Below the pieces are notes generated by a model. The model did not search any database and was not told the DNA's origin. It was given only the letters and a program-made list of their open reading frames with translations. A stretch of 64,000 nt of DNA from Isoetes taiwanensis (taxonomy: Eukaryota; Streptophyta; Lycopodiopsida; Isoetales; Isoetaceae). Positions 43,640-56,100 of this stretch are shown one piece after another (the stretch's first letter is position 1; every line of letters starts with the position of its first letter). The stretch is from contig JAJEKV010000021.1 of the NCBI GenBank assembly GCA_021234155.1, positions 18,843,011 to 18,907,010 on the forward strand, given 5' to 3'. Both the position numbers and the translations under genes were made by a program.

Positions 43640-45291
43640 AGTTACAAGTAACTTTTTGTCATGAATCACAAAATTGTGAGTCGGAATATTAGAGGGGTAA
43701 ATCCTGTAAATTTAAGAGCAATATCGCAAGCCATAAAGAGAATGAAACCAGTGTATAGTATGTTTCAAGAGCATAAGTACAAGCAGAAGAAGTTTACAAA
43801 TTACTTAATATTGTAAGCAATGATCCATGAAGGAAGTCTTGTGCAATCTAACGTTGATAGCATGGAAAAAATAGAAGGGTCCCTATTACTATTTTAAAAG
43901 ATTCTTCGAGGAAAAAAAAATGATGCCCTACCAAGAAGTATTCGAGGAGTTAGTCACATCAAAGGTACAACCAATCATAGGGAGAACAACAATAGGTGTT
44001 GAGTCAACCTCTATCAATAGAAGACTTGCATGAAGGACCATCCACTTGACAAAAAGGAAAAATGTCCAGGATGGATGGAATCCCAATAGACTTTTTCAAA
44101 GCTATTGAACCGGATAAAAGAGAGCATTCTTTTTTAGCCTATAAAGACTTTATACAAGCCAATAACCCGGATGCATAGGTTGTATTTTCTTGATCCCAAA
44201 GACTAAACATCCAAGCACGATCAATGATTGGCGCCCCATGACCCATCACCCTCTTTTGTCCGTGGTTCTACAAAATTATAGCAAAGGCATTGGCAAAAAA
44301 ATAAAGCCTATACTGGTAGTAAAGATCTCTTGTGTGCAATATGGATTTCTTCTTGGAGGGCGCTCTAAATAATATAGCATCAAGATTCTAACGATTGTAC
44401 TAGAAAAAACGTAACAAAATTGGCTTACATCAAGCTTGACTTCACTAGATGGAGCTTCTTGGATAAAATGATGTTAAAGTTGGGATGTATTGAAGCTTTC
44501 ACTAACAATGTTAAGAAGCTATTGTAATCTGCGGTGCATCAGCCTCCACCCATGGTGAGCTCTCCTCTATTTTGATATTAAAGCGACGATAAGGGAAGGA
44601 TGTTTTCCACTAGCATTTCTATTCAATATAGCTACATAAGCATTTTCACAAATATTTATCCAAGCTTCAAAAAGATGGTCTTAATAGAAGGATTACAATC
44701 GATTAGGAACTTTGTTTTGAGGAGGAGGGGGGATGGGATGAAGATGGTGTATTTGTAAAATTGCTCAAGTGGAAGTGTAAAAGGGCAAAAGAAGAACGGC
44801 TATAGGCAGGCATGACGCATAGGCTTACAGAGTAAAATTCTCGTAGAAAAATTTATTTGGAATATCCTAGAGGAAAAAGTGAATTCACTAGGGCTACAGC
44901 TCATAAGTCAAGCTCTTCTTCTGTCGTGCAAACATAATAAAGCATTGGTACAAGTTGCCCTTCCATGGTCACTTTTCAATGGTTTAAGGCTAAATGCCAA
45001 CGCTTCTCCTTTTCGTAAAGGTCGATGGAAAGTAGTGAAGAAATTATTCACATTACACAGTAATGATCTGGACACTACTACTACACCACAGTGGTGGATT
45101 CCAGTCAATTTTCATAACGAAAATAGTCCTCTTGCATTAATAGCAGATGCTAGAGTGGTAAGAAAACATACTAATTCTGGGATAAGTTACGCCCAATATC
45201 CCGTCCCTGAAAAGGCGCCTGTCACAAAGTCGAGGAAATGTAGAGAAACCAAACAATTCTTCTACCTTCGTGATGCGCTTACATATGCCTA
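43640..45291 (+). mobile_element. L1-type LINE remnant
   Basis: The start of an endonuclease domain (N-I-R-G-V-N at about 43,684; QEHK near 43,770) is followed after a large deletion by RT motifs: FLIPKTKHPSTINDWRP-type sequence (44,188-44,237), K-I-I-A-K-A-L-A (about 44,275), a Q-Y-G-F-L-L-G-G-R-S segment (about 44,338-44,367), and L-D-F-T-x-x-S-F-L-D-K near 44,440. The last frame, 44,879-45,292 (137 codons), contains ALPWSLFNGLRLNAN and WWIPVNF and is in one piece. The Y-x-D-D box was not found. The element would encode endonuclease plus RT for target-primed integration. Every earlier domain is broken by stops. Confidence 0.65.
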
Positions 45292-45765
45292 GGTGCATCT
45301 TATATACCATGCCATGCCTTTAAGGCATTGATCTCCCCGTTAGAACGATGGTACATTATTTTAGCCAATACCCACTTTTACTAATGTTCTTAGTCCACTC
45401 CTTACCTAAGTCGGCCGACAATTGAAGCTATTGAGGATACTTCCTCATCAAATTGTTCAACTTTGCCTTCTTTTCCCGACCGCCTCCTTGTAATTTCTTT
45501 TTACCATACCCATCAGCTCGGAGGACCCTTTTGTCTTCAGACATTATATCTCTCAAGTTTCCTTGAACATTTCATTTCTTTGCCACCTTATTCCTAAAAT
45601 TTTTGTTTAGCCACTTAATCTATGCTCTCCTGTGCCAAATGCATATTTGCACATGCATGTTTGGAAAAGGCTACAAATGCACATTGTTAGTCCATAGTGT
45701 TGACCCGTATAAGAGAATGTAAGGAGATAAATTACATTGAACTTACATTTTCATGATCTTGATTT
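45292..45765. other. No recognisable gene
   Basis: AT-rich sequence without an open frame above 60 codons or a repeat partner in the window. Confidence 0.5.
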
Positions 45766-45769
45766 CATC

Positions 45770-46410
45770 ATGAGCATATAGTGAAAGAAGTTGAAAAGAA
45801 GTTGTTATTAATAAATTACCTGTGGCAACAGCAAAAGAAATTGTCAACCAAGATCCAAATAATTGGTCCATTCTCACTGCTAAGGTCCATCTTGCCATGA
45901 TAGAAATGAGCAAAGATAAATAACCTTTATCTAATGTAATAGTAATCCCTATTGCAATATCCAGTTCCATCAGTTGAATTTAATTTTAAGTGGTCAAAAA
46001 CTGGCAAGAAAGGGATAGAAAAGTTCCATCCACTCAAATAACTAACCGTTACGAACAATGAAGAAGTTAATACGTTTGGATGAGAAGCAACATAGAATAG
46101 GTCGAATTTTATACCCGAGTACTCCACTTTGATAACCCGCTATCAATTCTGCTTGCTTCTCGAAATCAAAAGGCAATCTTTCACATTCTCACGGCTAGTA
46201 AATGATGCAAGGAGGGTCCATGCATAGTGAATCCTTTAGGGCTTTCAACCACCTAGTTATAACTCTACTTTTTTGAGAATTCATTGTAACGTAAGCCAAT
46301 GGCAAGCCATTGCAATGGTCATTGAATGCAATGAGTGTAAAAGGATGGAACCAATAATACAAACCAAAAAGTTAGTAGAGTTACAATAAAATGAACCCTA
46401 GCTTTTGAAG
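45770..46410. repeat. About 650-bp tandem duplication, copy 1
   Basis: Shares AAGAAGTTGAAAAGAAGTTG, AATAATTACC-flanking sequence, TAAGTGGTCAAAAACTGGCA and GATGAGAAGCAACATAGAAT with 46,786-47,440. The block with GAAGTAAGATAGTGAA recurs at 46,411, 46,645 and 47,439. Confidence 0.85.
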
Positions 46411-46785
46411 TAAGATAGTGAATTTCTTATCATTAGTTTCAAGGTAGCCTATATGGCTAGATCTTGGCACAAGTCATCTCTTGTTCATACAAGAACACGG
46501 ACTTTGATGTTGTTGCACCTATAGTGGGAGGTTTCGTATGTAACTTCCAAGTGTTACTTAAACACCTTCTCAATGTTGTAAAATATCCCTGGATCTTGAG
46601 CACATCATCCTCGCACATACTTTCCGGCCCCATGCATCTAGGAAGTAAGATAGTGAACCTCTTATCATTAGTTTTGAAGGTAGCATCTATGAAAATGGCC
46701 CTACTCCTTTTACCAAACCCTCAAAGATTGACTTTCTTGATTAGAGTCATGACTCCCACCAGAGTCATGACTCCAATTTCAAAGA

Positions 46786-47440
46786 TGAGCATATAAGTGA
46801 AAGAAGTTGAAAAGAAGTTGTTAATAATAAATTACCTGTGTATGCATGTAGCAAAAGAGAATTTCAACCAAGATCCAACAATTGGTCCATCCTCACCTGG
46901 GCAAAGTCCATCTTGGCATGATAGAAATAAACAAAGATAAATAACCTTTTATCTAATGTAATAGTAATTCCTATTGCAATATCCGCCCATCATTGAACTT
47001 AATTTTTAAGTGGTCAAAAACTGGCAAGAAAGGGATAGAAAGTTCAATCCACCCCATCTAATCAATCATAATAACAATGAAGACGCTAATCGGATTGGAT
47101 GAGAAGCAACATAGAATAGGTCAATTTTATACCGAGTACTCGGGCTTGATAACTTGCTATCAATTTGCCTGCTTCCTGAAACTCGTAAAAGGAATCTTTC
47201 ATACCGCCCATTCGTGGATGATGCAAGAAGGGTGCCAATCCCAGATCATCCATGCATAGTGAATTTTTAGGGCTTTCAACCACTTAGTTATGGCTCTACG
47301 TTTTTGAAAATTGCTGTAATGTGTTTTCAATGGCAAGCCATTGCAATGGTCACTTAATGCAATGAGTGTGAAAGGATAGAACCAATAATAGAAACCAAGA
47401 AGTTAATAGATTTTACAATTGAAATGAACCCTAGCTTTTG
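46786..47440. repeat. About 650-bp tandem duplication, copy 2
   Basis: Partner of 45,770-46,410. The neighbouring block at 46,470-46,640 (ACAAGAACACGGACT, CATGTAACTTCCAAGTGTTA-like, TCGCACATACTTTCC) is repeated at 47,905-48,070, displaced by about 400 bp of extra sequence (47,480-47,880). Confidence 0.85.
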
Positions 47441-48534
47441 AAGTAAGATGGTGAACCCTCTTCTCATTGGTTTTGAAGGTAGCCTATGAAAATGAAAAGG
47501 GAAACAGATGCGATTCTCGTGATTGAAAAATTACGTAAGTAAACATCTCTCAGACCTCCAACATCCCACTAATAGCAATGAGGATAGCGTAAACTACCAA
47601 CAAGACCTTTACCGCTAGTTCATCGATGATGCTATGCCTCGAGAAATGTTGTTGAGAGAAAGATAAGATAGTTAAGAGTCCCTGAAGACTGCAAAATGTG
47701 GTATAAAAAAGCTGTATGAGACATGTTAAGGCCGAACGACGCTATAGAACAACCCGCCAATAGTAGTGTTTGTTAGGTTGCCAAGGATGCTTCACTGCTC
47801 AGAACATTGTTTAAGGCCAGAGTACATTGGCCAACCGGAGGGGTGGTTTACTAACTTTACTAAACCTCAGCATTGACTCTCTTTGGATTAGAGTCATGAC
47901 TTAATTGGCACAAGTCACCTTGTTCTACAAGAACACGGACTCATGTGGTTGCACCCATAGTGGGGAGGTTTTCATGTAACTTCCAAGTGTTACCAAACAC
48001 CTTTCTCAATGTTGTAAACATTCCGATCTTGAACATATCATCCCTCGCACATACTTTCCTGTCCCATGCACATCTAGTTAAATCTCCACCTCTTAATGCA
48101 TGTTCATAATACTACATGGTGTAAAGCAATGCACGAGCTTTTCTCCAACCCACTCCCTCACAATTGGGAGATCCAAGGTGCTAACTTGAAGTCATTCCTT
48201 TGATGGATCAACCACTTACCACTACAAGGCCCCGCCTGAAGATTCTTGTGATCAAACCCATAATAGGTAACATGTGAGCAATTTGGAAGAAGATAGAGTT
48301 GCCCAATGGCAAAATGGCACCCTCCTCGCATACCTCCCACTCTTAACTCGTGATCTCCCCTAAAAATAAACTGATCCTTCCAAATTACACAATTACCCTC
48401 CATTTCATTCCCTGATGGGGCGCTTTTCAAACAAGGGTCGCCACCACTAAGGGATTTACATCGTCAAGGCTCAACGTAGGTGGTGGTGTTGCCCCAAGAA
48501 TAAAACAAGGGCTAGAAACACATTGAGGAAGGAT

Positions 48535-48930
48535 AGAGACCACAAATACAATAGCCTTAAGTAATACAAAAGCTGCTCCTCAATCACCATCGACATTGTA
48601 GATATAACTTTACCGGGAAAAGGATGGTGAAATAAGGAAGGAGAGAGACTTACAAATACAACAACTTTAAGTAAATACAAAAGTTACTTCCCAATCAGCA
48701 TCAATATTGTCTGCCACATTGTAGATATGACTTTTGTCAAAAGGATGGCTGAAAGGCTATAGTACACTTGAGGCAAGTGGGGCACAAGGAAAAGACACAA
48801 ATATGAGATTGGTGGTGCATAAGGATAATAGCAAATGGGCAGATTCAAAAATGTTTGAGAATGAGGAGTTAGAAAATCCTTTGCATTAATAGGAAAAACA
48901 CAAAATTGACATGAGGCAGACTCGCAACCT
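48535..48930. repeat. About 370-bp direct repeat, copy 2
   Basis: Partner of 43,201-43,570, 5.3 kb away and in the same orientation. The pair encloses the LINE and the transposase-like duplication. Confidence 0.85.
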
Positions 48931-50380
48931 TCTTTTATGTTGTTGTGATTTTTCGCTCTATTTTGAATTGAAACATCAAAATTATCATAGGACTTATCTA
49001 TCATGCTTATTTGATTCCCCAAATGGTATATTGCCTTGTGGTCACCTTTGCTAAATCAGATGTTCTTTGGTGATATCCATTCTACCATTGCAACCCATTT
49101 CTTCCTCAGCTCGCAAGTTTATCATCAACTATTCTTTTTGCTTCCCCTCGCCTCCTTTGTCATTTCGTTGCCTCTTCCATCACAGAGTCTACACCATCAC
49201 GCAGTAGCATCCCCGCCCGTGGCTATGCTATGCGCTTACCCTATTTTGTGGCTTTGCTATGCTATAACTGCCAAAGGTTTTACCCTCATAGGGCCAGCTT
49301 TAGCCAGTGACCGCTTTTAATGGCATTTATACAAGGCTCGTGAGCCTTGACCTCCCTCTAATGCTAATTTCCCAATACCTAGATTTGCCTTCTCCGATTT
49401 CTCAAAGCATCTGACCTCAATGTGATAGAAACTATAGTAGTTTCCGATAGTGGTGGTATGGCCATCGACTATATTCCTGGCAGGGATCGGCGGTTCCCAA
49501 CGGGCGGAAATGGAGGCTGGTCACCGCCACACCTATCGTGGGACCGGTGGCCATGCCACCACAACATGGAAATTGGGACCATTTTTTTTTGACGGTTTTT
49601 TTTTCCTCATGAGCCCTCGCGACCGCTACATGGCACGGCCATCTTTCCATACCAACTATGGCGCCGCTAGACCTAAGACTAATCGCTTATTCTTGAGGTA
49701 AAGCCAGAGATAAAGCGAGATATAGTGATTTTTTATGGTTTTGAGCTAGAGTTACTCTTTTTCAGAGCAATCGCCGCTTGTCCATCTTTCGAGAAATCGC
49801 CACTTCTTACTTGAGCTCTATATACGTATCGTGAAGCCGCCGACAATCCATGGCTAAAACCGGTGGAGATAAAGGCTTTTGGAGGAAACTCTAGGTTCTT
49901 TTCGAGCTATTTCACTTCCTTTTTCTAGGGTATGTAGTTGCCGATTCTATTCGCTTTTTTGCTTAACCTAGTGTTTTTGTTCGTGTTTTGTGCTTTTGTT
50001 CAGATCAGAAATCTTTTGTTCTTCATTCGACATTTTTGTCACTCCACGGCCGAATGAAGCAACCGGACACGCGGAGCCGAGTAGGAGTCGCAATCATTCA
50101 TGCCCTTGCATGCCCGCCATTTACCCTCAGCCTGAATCGAAGCACACAGATAAAAGAGGCTTCGCGGTTCAAGGTTTCGCCTGCTTTTGCCATCGTGATA
50201 TAAACCTTAGAAGTTCGGGTAATGGCAACGAATGCTTATTCTGTTGTAGGTAAGCTGTGTTGTTCTTAATCCCAATCGCTTTAAATGATCTTTTGCCCGA
50301 ACCCAACATTTTGCTTGCTTTTTTATTTTTGTTTTCGCTTGTTCCCAAGAAATTTGGAGCGCCATTTTGATGAGTAGAGA
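48931..50380. other. No recognisable gene; possible gene leader
   Basis: Plus-strand frames at 49,036-49,320, 49,450-49,701 and 49,988-50,253 show no family motif. The T-rich stretch 49,890-50,250 with TTGTTCAGATCAG, TGTTGTAGGTAAGC and AGCTGTGTTG-type sites could be a 5' leader or intron, but no coding exon follows. Confidence 0.35.
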
Positions 50381-50382
50381 TA

Positions 50383-50442
50383 TGCCACAACTGGGATCTT
50401 TTGACACGATACCTTCTCGGATTTGTGGGTTCAAATCCCACA
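50383..50442 (+). mobile_element. tRNA-like promoter fragment (SINE head or tRNA relic)
   Basis: A-box-like TGCCACAACTGG (50,383-50,394) and B-box GGTTCAAATCC (50,428-50,438) start 45 bp apart, the tRNA spacing. The B-box sits in a perfect T-arm GTGGG-TTCAAAT-CCCAC. The expected acceptor stem does not pair, so this is not an intact tRNA gene. Confidence 0.35.
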
Positions 50443-50864
50443 AAGAGTTAGTGCTCAACCTGGGTTGTAGCTCAGAAGATTTGCTTTGCCCCTGACCGGG
50501 CATCCCACTTTCCATTCCTGATTGTAGGATATGCCAGTGGCAACACATAATTCATCTTCCGACAAAAATGGGACCCAATTTCCATGTTGTGCCTCAACGG
50601 ATCCGATTATGTGCCTACACTCTCCAGCCGAGCCCCCGCTCCATGGAATGTTCCCTCAATCCCTCTCTCTGTCGTTCACTTTATACTATTTTCTCATGTC
50701 ATAGAGTACCGCAGCCTTCCTCAACATGTTGTTATTCGACAAATGTTATCTTAGACATTGTATGCTAGAAGTTGTGCACAACCATTGTAAAAAATTTCAC
50801 ATACTTTTTAAATACCATACGCAGCTTATAAATAACTATTGAGGTGACTTTTCCTGGGATCCTG

Positions 50865-51775
50865 AGGAGCGATCCCAAATGAATTTGAATAAATTTGGAT
50901 GAACTTAGTTTATATTTTATTCTCGGGCCATCCACACACAAATAACCCATCCTCCCGGATCCCCAAATGTAGCAAGTGCCTTTTTTTCAATGGTTTACTT
51001 TTTCCAATGGTTCATATATTTTAAATTTGGCCCGCCAATCGACCGGGATCCCAAAGGATGGGTTATTTGTGTGGGATCCCGACCTCCGAGTTCCCCATTA
51101 TCTGGGCGGGTGGACCTTTTTTTATTCCAATAGTTTATTTTCACAGTGGTGAATATATTTAATTCTAGCCTGCCCACTGGCTGGGAGGATGGGTTATTTA
51201 CCTGGGATCCCGAGGATTTCCGACCTGGGGATCCCAGGCAAATAATCCATCCGCTGAAATCTCCAGTCAACGGGCGGGCTTTTTTTTTTCAACGATTTTT
51301 ATTTTTTCAATGGTTCATATATTTAATTTTGGCCACCAATCGACCGAGATCCCGTGAGGATGGGTTATTTTTGGAGATCTTGACCTCCGGAATCCCATTT
51401 TTATTTGTGGAGATCTTGATTTCGGGATCCCATTTCCATAGTTCATATTTTTATTGTGGCCCGCCAGCTGACTGGTGATCTCAGAGGATGGTTTATTTGC
51501 CTAGGATTCCGACTCCAGGATCCCAACAATTAATCCATCCTTTGGGATATCCAAAATGCCAGGGTGAGATTTATTTGTCAATGATTTATTTTTTCAATGC
51601 TTTATATCTTGTTTTGGCCCATCCATTGGCTGGGGATCCCAGAAAATGGATGTCCCAGGCAAACAACCCATCCTCCGGGATCCCCAGCCAGCGAGATTTT
51701 CTTCCAATGGTTTGTATTTTTTCAATGGTTTATATTTTTTTTTGGCCCTTGCTCTGACTCAAGATCCCAGATGTT
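50865..51775. repeat. GGATCC-rich degenerate tandem array
   Basis: About six units of roughly 125-165 bp. Each has a T-rich part (TTTTTTCAATGGTTTATAT), a TTGGCCC(G/A)CC part, a GGGATCCC-type core and GGATGGGTTATTTG or its inverse (for example AACCCATCCTCC near 51,665). Direct and inverted forms alternate within units, so single strands could fold extensively. Short frames across it are not conserved as protein. Confidence 0.75.
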
Positions 51776-53020
51776 TAAATTCATTGGTTCAAGTAATTCT
51801 AATGGTCGGATTAGTTTGCAATGGTTCCAGTTCGTTCAGATGTGATCAGCTTCAATAGGATAAGAAGAGAGGGACAAAATTCACAATTCATGCATAAAAT
51901 AAGAGAAGGAAAGAGGAAGGCAAATTCCCACTTGAATTCAGCCTCAATATTTTGAAGTCGATTTGCACACGATCTAGCTATTTACATGCTCGAATAACAA
52001 CTTATATATTTTTAAAGTTCAAGAGAATTGAAATCGTGGACCATTCAATATCAACGGGTCGTGGGACATGTGAATTAGGATGTACCCCTCGTGCAAATAG
52101 AAAGTGGATTTTCCAAGAGTTAGGCGCTTAGTTAACTTCGCAAGATGATTATAAAACCGATCCTCAAGTTATCCATGTCTTTTGGCAAACCAGTCCCGTG
52201 TATTACCATCTCTCACAATAGATTAAACTAATTTCGTAGTTCATAATCTCACTAAAATTCGTGTTAACTAGTACTCATATTGCTTCCTTTGTCAGAAATA
52301 TCTCTAACAATTTTTTGAACATAGATCTCCGTGTTAATCAATTCTTCATATGGAAAACAAGGTAAAGAGTTAAAAAAATCTTAAAACTAGAGTGGTCCCG
52401 GGGACCATTCCTGGTCCATGGACCATAATTGGTCCAGTTGGCCCACTGCCACTTAAACCAATATATCTGAGAATAGAAGTTTCAATTTTGCGATATATTG
52501 CCACCATATCAATCTTTACTTGATTCTTAATGATCTTCTAGAATTTCGAGACCAATGCACGCACCTATATGTTGTAGTGATTGTTCAAATATTAGAGAAT
52601 TTGACAGTTTCTGCAACAGTCCAGAACTGCATTCTTGGATTTTCCTAGCATAAGTAGGTCTAAACCTTGCTAAAATTGGAAGTATTTGTCTATTTATGAT
52701 AGAACACATTGATTTGTATGTTTTCAGCTTTGGTTGCTATCATCTAACATCCGTGGAAGGCGCAAACCCTATTTTGTTCAAAAATGCTGCTTGTAGTTTA
52801 GGAAATATTTCTCTCTTATTATTACAAATTTTGGCTTAGTTCTTGTGGCCATAGGTTCTTAACTATATGAAGTGCAATCTTATGTTTTTTTGGAGTGTTC
52901 ATAAGTTATATCAACTTAAAAATCTAATAGAGAATTTCCTATATAGAATTTAGGACAAAATTATATGTTAAAATGCTCCAAAATCACCACTTGTAAGTAT
53001 CATGATCGTGGTAACAATAA
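51776..53020. other. AT-rich, no gene; GGTCC/GGACC palindromes
   Basis: No supported gene. At 52,393-52,436 lie TGGTCCCGGGGACCA (near-palindrome), TGGTCCATGGACCA (perfect palindrome) and GGACCATAATTGGTCC (perfect palindrome overlapping the previous one). Confidence 0.5.
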
Positions 53021-53026
53021 TGCATT

Positions 53027-53166
53027 CTTCTTATATCTACATAGAAATACTTCTACCAACTTGCATATAGTGTGATTAGGATTTAACCATGTAATTAACT
53101 ACATGGTTAAATCCTAATTACACCATATGCAAGTTGGTAGAGTAATTTTCATGTAGATATAAGAAG
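53027..53166. repeat. 140-bp inverted repeat (foldback/MITE-like hairpin)
   Basis: Arms of about 67 bp pair around a 6-bp loop (ATTAAC): CTTCTTATATCTACAT opposite ATGTAGATATAAGAAG, CTACCAACTTGCATAT opposite ATATGCAAGTTGGTAG, and GATTTAACCATGTA opposite TACATGGTTAAATC. Identity is over 90% by eye. It has no coding capacity, and no clear target-site duplication was found. Confidence 0.85.
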
Positions 53167-56100
53167 TACATCCATAGGATTAACACATTAGAGGTTAAAA
53201 ATTTGAGTTAATTCCAAAAATTATAGCCTAAAAATTCATCATTTACTAGCGAAAGTGATGTTCATTGATGAATGAAAGTGAAGATCGTGAAAGTATAAGA
53301 ATAAAAATTAAACCATATGACCTTTTGATGCCTTTTCTCAGCTTTGTAGAGAACACGCCACATTTCTCCTTCCAAATGGTTCAAAATATGACAGGGACAT
53401 ATATATAGGTCTCCTATGTAGGTTATGTGGCTTTTCTTGCAAAAAAACGATAGAGAAACATGGTTATTTTTTACTAGTATAAAATTGGTATATCCATTGC
53501 TGCTACAAAGCATTGGAGTTCTAGTAGGATAATATTACAAGTAGGTCATCTTTCAAATACACTATATTTTTCATGAATGTGGGTCTTTCTTTGCAATATA
53601 ACTCTCTATTTTCATATTGAAATAACGTATTATGTGAAAGATACAAATATAATTAAGCATAAACCATTTATAGTCCATAACTAGACCAAATGTATATAGC
53701 ATAATCTCTCACTAGCCCCATCCATTTTATCCCCATAATGCTACCATGGTTTCTTACCTTTAATAACATAATTTTTGAAAGGTGTGAGGGAAGTCTATGT
53801 AGATTCAATTGGTGAATAAGTACCCCATGAATTCACAGTTGTTTGTGCGTAAATATTGCCCTCAAATTATGCAAGCTTGTCTAACCAATTAATTTTATAT
53901 ACTATAGGAGAATTATAATGATAAACTATATTCTAAAGTTGAGATCAAAATTGATTAAGATGTTGCCTCATTATTTTTTCAATCTTTTCAATCCTTCGTG
54001 GACCAATAATGGTCTACAAGTGGAACCGCATATAGCGATCTAACTTGACGCTTTATAGTCATAAACTTCCATATTTTTCTTTGAATTTTTTTTTGCATTA
54101 ATTTTATGACATGAGACATTTTGAGAATGTGATTTTTCAAAGTCAATGCCTCGAGGCATAAATCTAGAATAAATATAGAAGACATATTTAAATTTGATGC
54201 TACAAAGTTTAATCCAAATTTCAAGGTTATGATCAACAATTATTATTATTATTAAAGTAAATCGAAGCTATTCATATTCCAAAATTCAACTTGAGATCAA
54301 TTAATATAAGGAAGTTATTGATTTTAAATGGATCTATGGACCAAAGAATGGCCTCGATACATAAACCTTTCTTGATTACTTGTGATCGGGTTTCAAATTA
54401 GAATTTGCCCTAACCATTAAAAATGCCTCGCTATTTAAGGCACGAAAAATACATGAAATTATAGTGTACTTTTCTAAATCCTTAGAAACTTCTCCGAAAA
54501 ATAGCCCGAAAAAGCCTTTGAATATTTTTTTTTTTGCTATCGGAAATTTTTGAATGGCCGGATTTTAAAGGGTCAATCCCCAATTTCAACCCCGCTTTGT
54601 GATCATGTCTTTGCATTTTTAATGAGCTTGTTTTTGCATTGGTTTCATATCAGTTTGAACTTTCATATTATGATTTTTTGGAGGACATCATAGAGTAAGT
54701 TTTGCTCTATATGGGGAAATATTAATCATTATTACAAGTTACCTAAAATTGAGATAAAAAATGAAAGTCCAAACATCAAATTCAAGGCCAGCCAACATTT
54801 TTATGGGATGGAGGAACTTGTCAATTACTTATATGTCAAATATTAGCTCAAAATGCATTTCCATGTAAAAGTTGTTGTATTTAAACTACAACTGCCTTCG
54901 AGAACTATAATTGGTTCTAAACAAAGTAAAAATAGTTTTGACCCTGCCATGTTTGAATGGCCCTATCTTTCTTCACAGCTTTGGATTGACATGTAGTTTT
55001 ATGTGTCATTTTTCCTATCTCATGTAGAAAAATGTCATAGTAATCAAAAAATTTGAAAAAAACATTCTATTGAGACAGTTTGACTTTATGTAAACATGAA
55101 GCTTTTGGTACTTGACCCCCCTAAGTTTGCTAGAGCATAACTTACAAGAATGGAGGTATATGTTACGAATGATCTATTCTTCCTACAAATTCGTCAACTT
55201 TACTCGATTTACCAAATTAACCTGACCAACTAGAAGAGATTGTCACCAAGTCAAGCTACTCCTCAAGAAGACCGATAAGAACAAGCTCTTTCTAGCCACC
55301 ACCACTGGCGTTACAAGAACTCCTTCTAATGATATGATCAAGCAATAAAAAAAAAAAAAATAGAAGAGCAAGGCTAAGCTCTTCATCAAACATAGAAAGA
55401 AGCAGATCTAGTTGTGTAGTCAGCTTAAACCCCTATGCACCTTTCTGGGCATAACTTTCTAACCGTAAGGAATATATGGACAACCAAGCCCAATCTGGAA
55501 ACTAGACTTCAAGAGCTTTCTAATAAAGTAAGCATTGCCGATTTCTGAGTTATGGTCGTGGAGATATCACGTCCCAAATTTATCCTTCTATTTATAGGTA
55601 ACAACACCTTTTTTTTGCCTTTTTGCTTTTAAATAAAGATCAAGGTTTATTTTTAGCTCTCTCTTTGATAATATCAAGGCTTAAACATACTGGATGGCTT
55701 TTTACTTGAGTGTAAATTTATCTAGGGTCTTTTTTCATGGGCACTTTGGTCTTTTTTTCGACAAATTGAAAAGTAAAACGTAATGAATCCATTATTCAAG
55801 GAATACAATGTCGCTAGATCTCGAGAGGGATGCATTTGTTTCCTATATCAACTCTAGAACATTGAAGACATCTTGAAGACATAACATCATTCATTCAAAC
55901 ATGTAATTGATTCATAATGACATTTTCTTCTTAGATATAACATGCTGCTGAGCTCACCTTGGTACTGCCTATTTCTCTTCCTTGCATCACCAATGCACTT
56001 ATGTAGCCTACAAGATAGATCATCAATGCACTTGTTATGCAGGATTTGAAGTCTCAACGGCTTACCTTCTTTGATTATATAGTGGTTTTAAGTGCAGTCC

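Larger units (their letters stand above)
45766..48440 (-). pseudogene. Tandemly duplicated transposase-like relic (MULE/SWIM-like?)
   Basis: On the minus strand two copies of one segment (45,770-46,410 and 46,786-47,440) encode pieces such as H-C-N-G-L-P-L-A-Y-V, V-I-T-R-W-L-K-A-L-K-D and sequence near M-D-x-x-x-F-I-I-D-D. They resemble the core of plant MULE/SWIM-type transposases, where a D-x-x-x-N-G-x-P-x-A-x-V strand precedes R-W-L-x-x-L and an IDDA motif. An upstream piece (48,158-48,430) contains RGGCHFAIGQLYLLPNCSHV and CSGKWLIHQRNDFKLAPWIS, possibly its N-terminal region. Catalytic residues cannot be assigned because frames change often. Another reading is a host gene fragment amplified locally. 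Confidence 0.35.

Noticed and set aside
43664-45108. Short minus frames opposite the LINE (for example 44,908-45,108)
   Set aside because: Shadows of the plus-strand LINE frame.
50169-50548. Minus frames with GFEPTNPRR-like sequence
   Set aside because: These are translations of the tRNA-like T-arm region, a common false ORF over SINE-like sequence.
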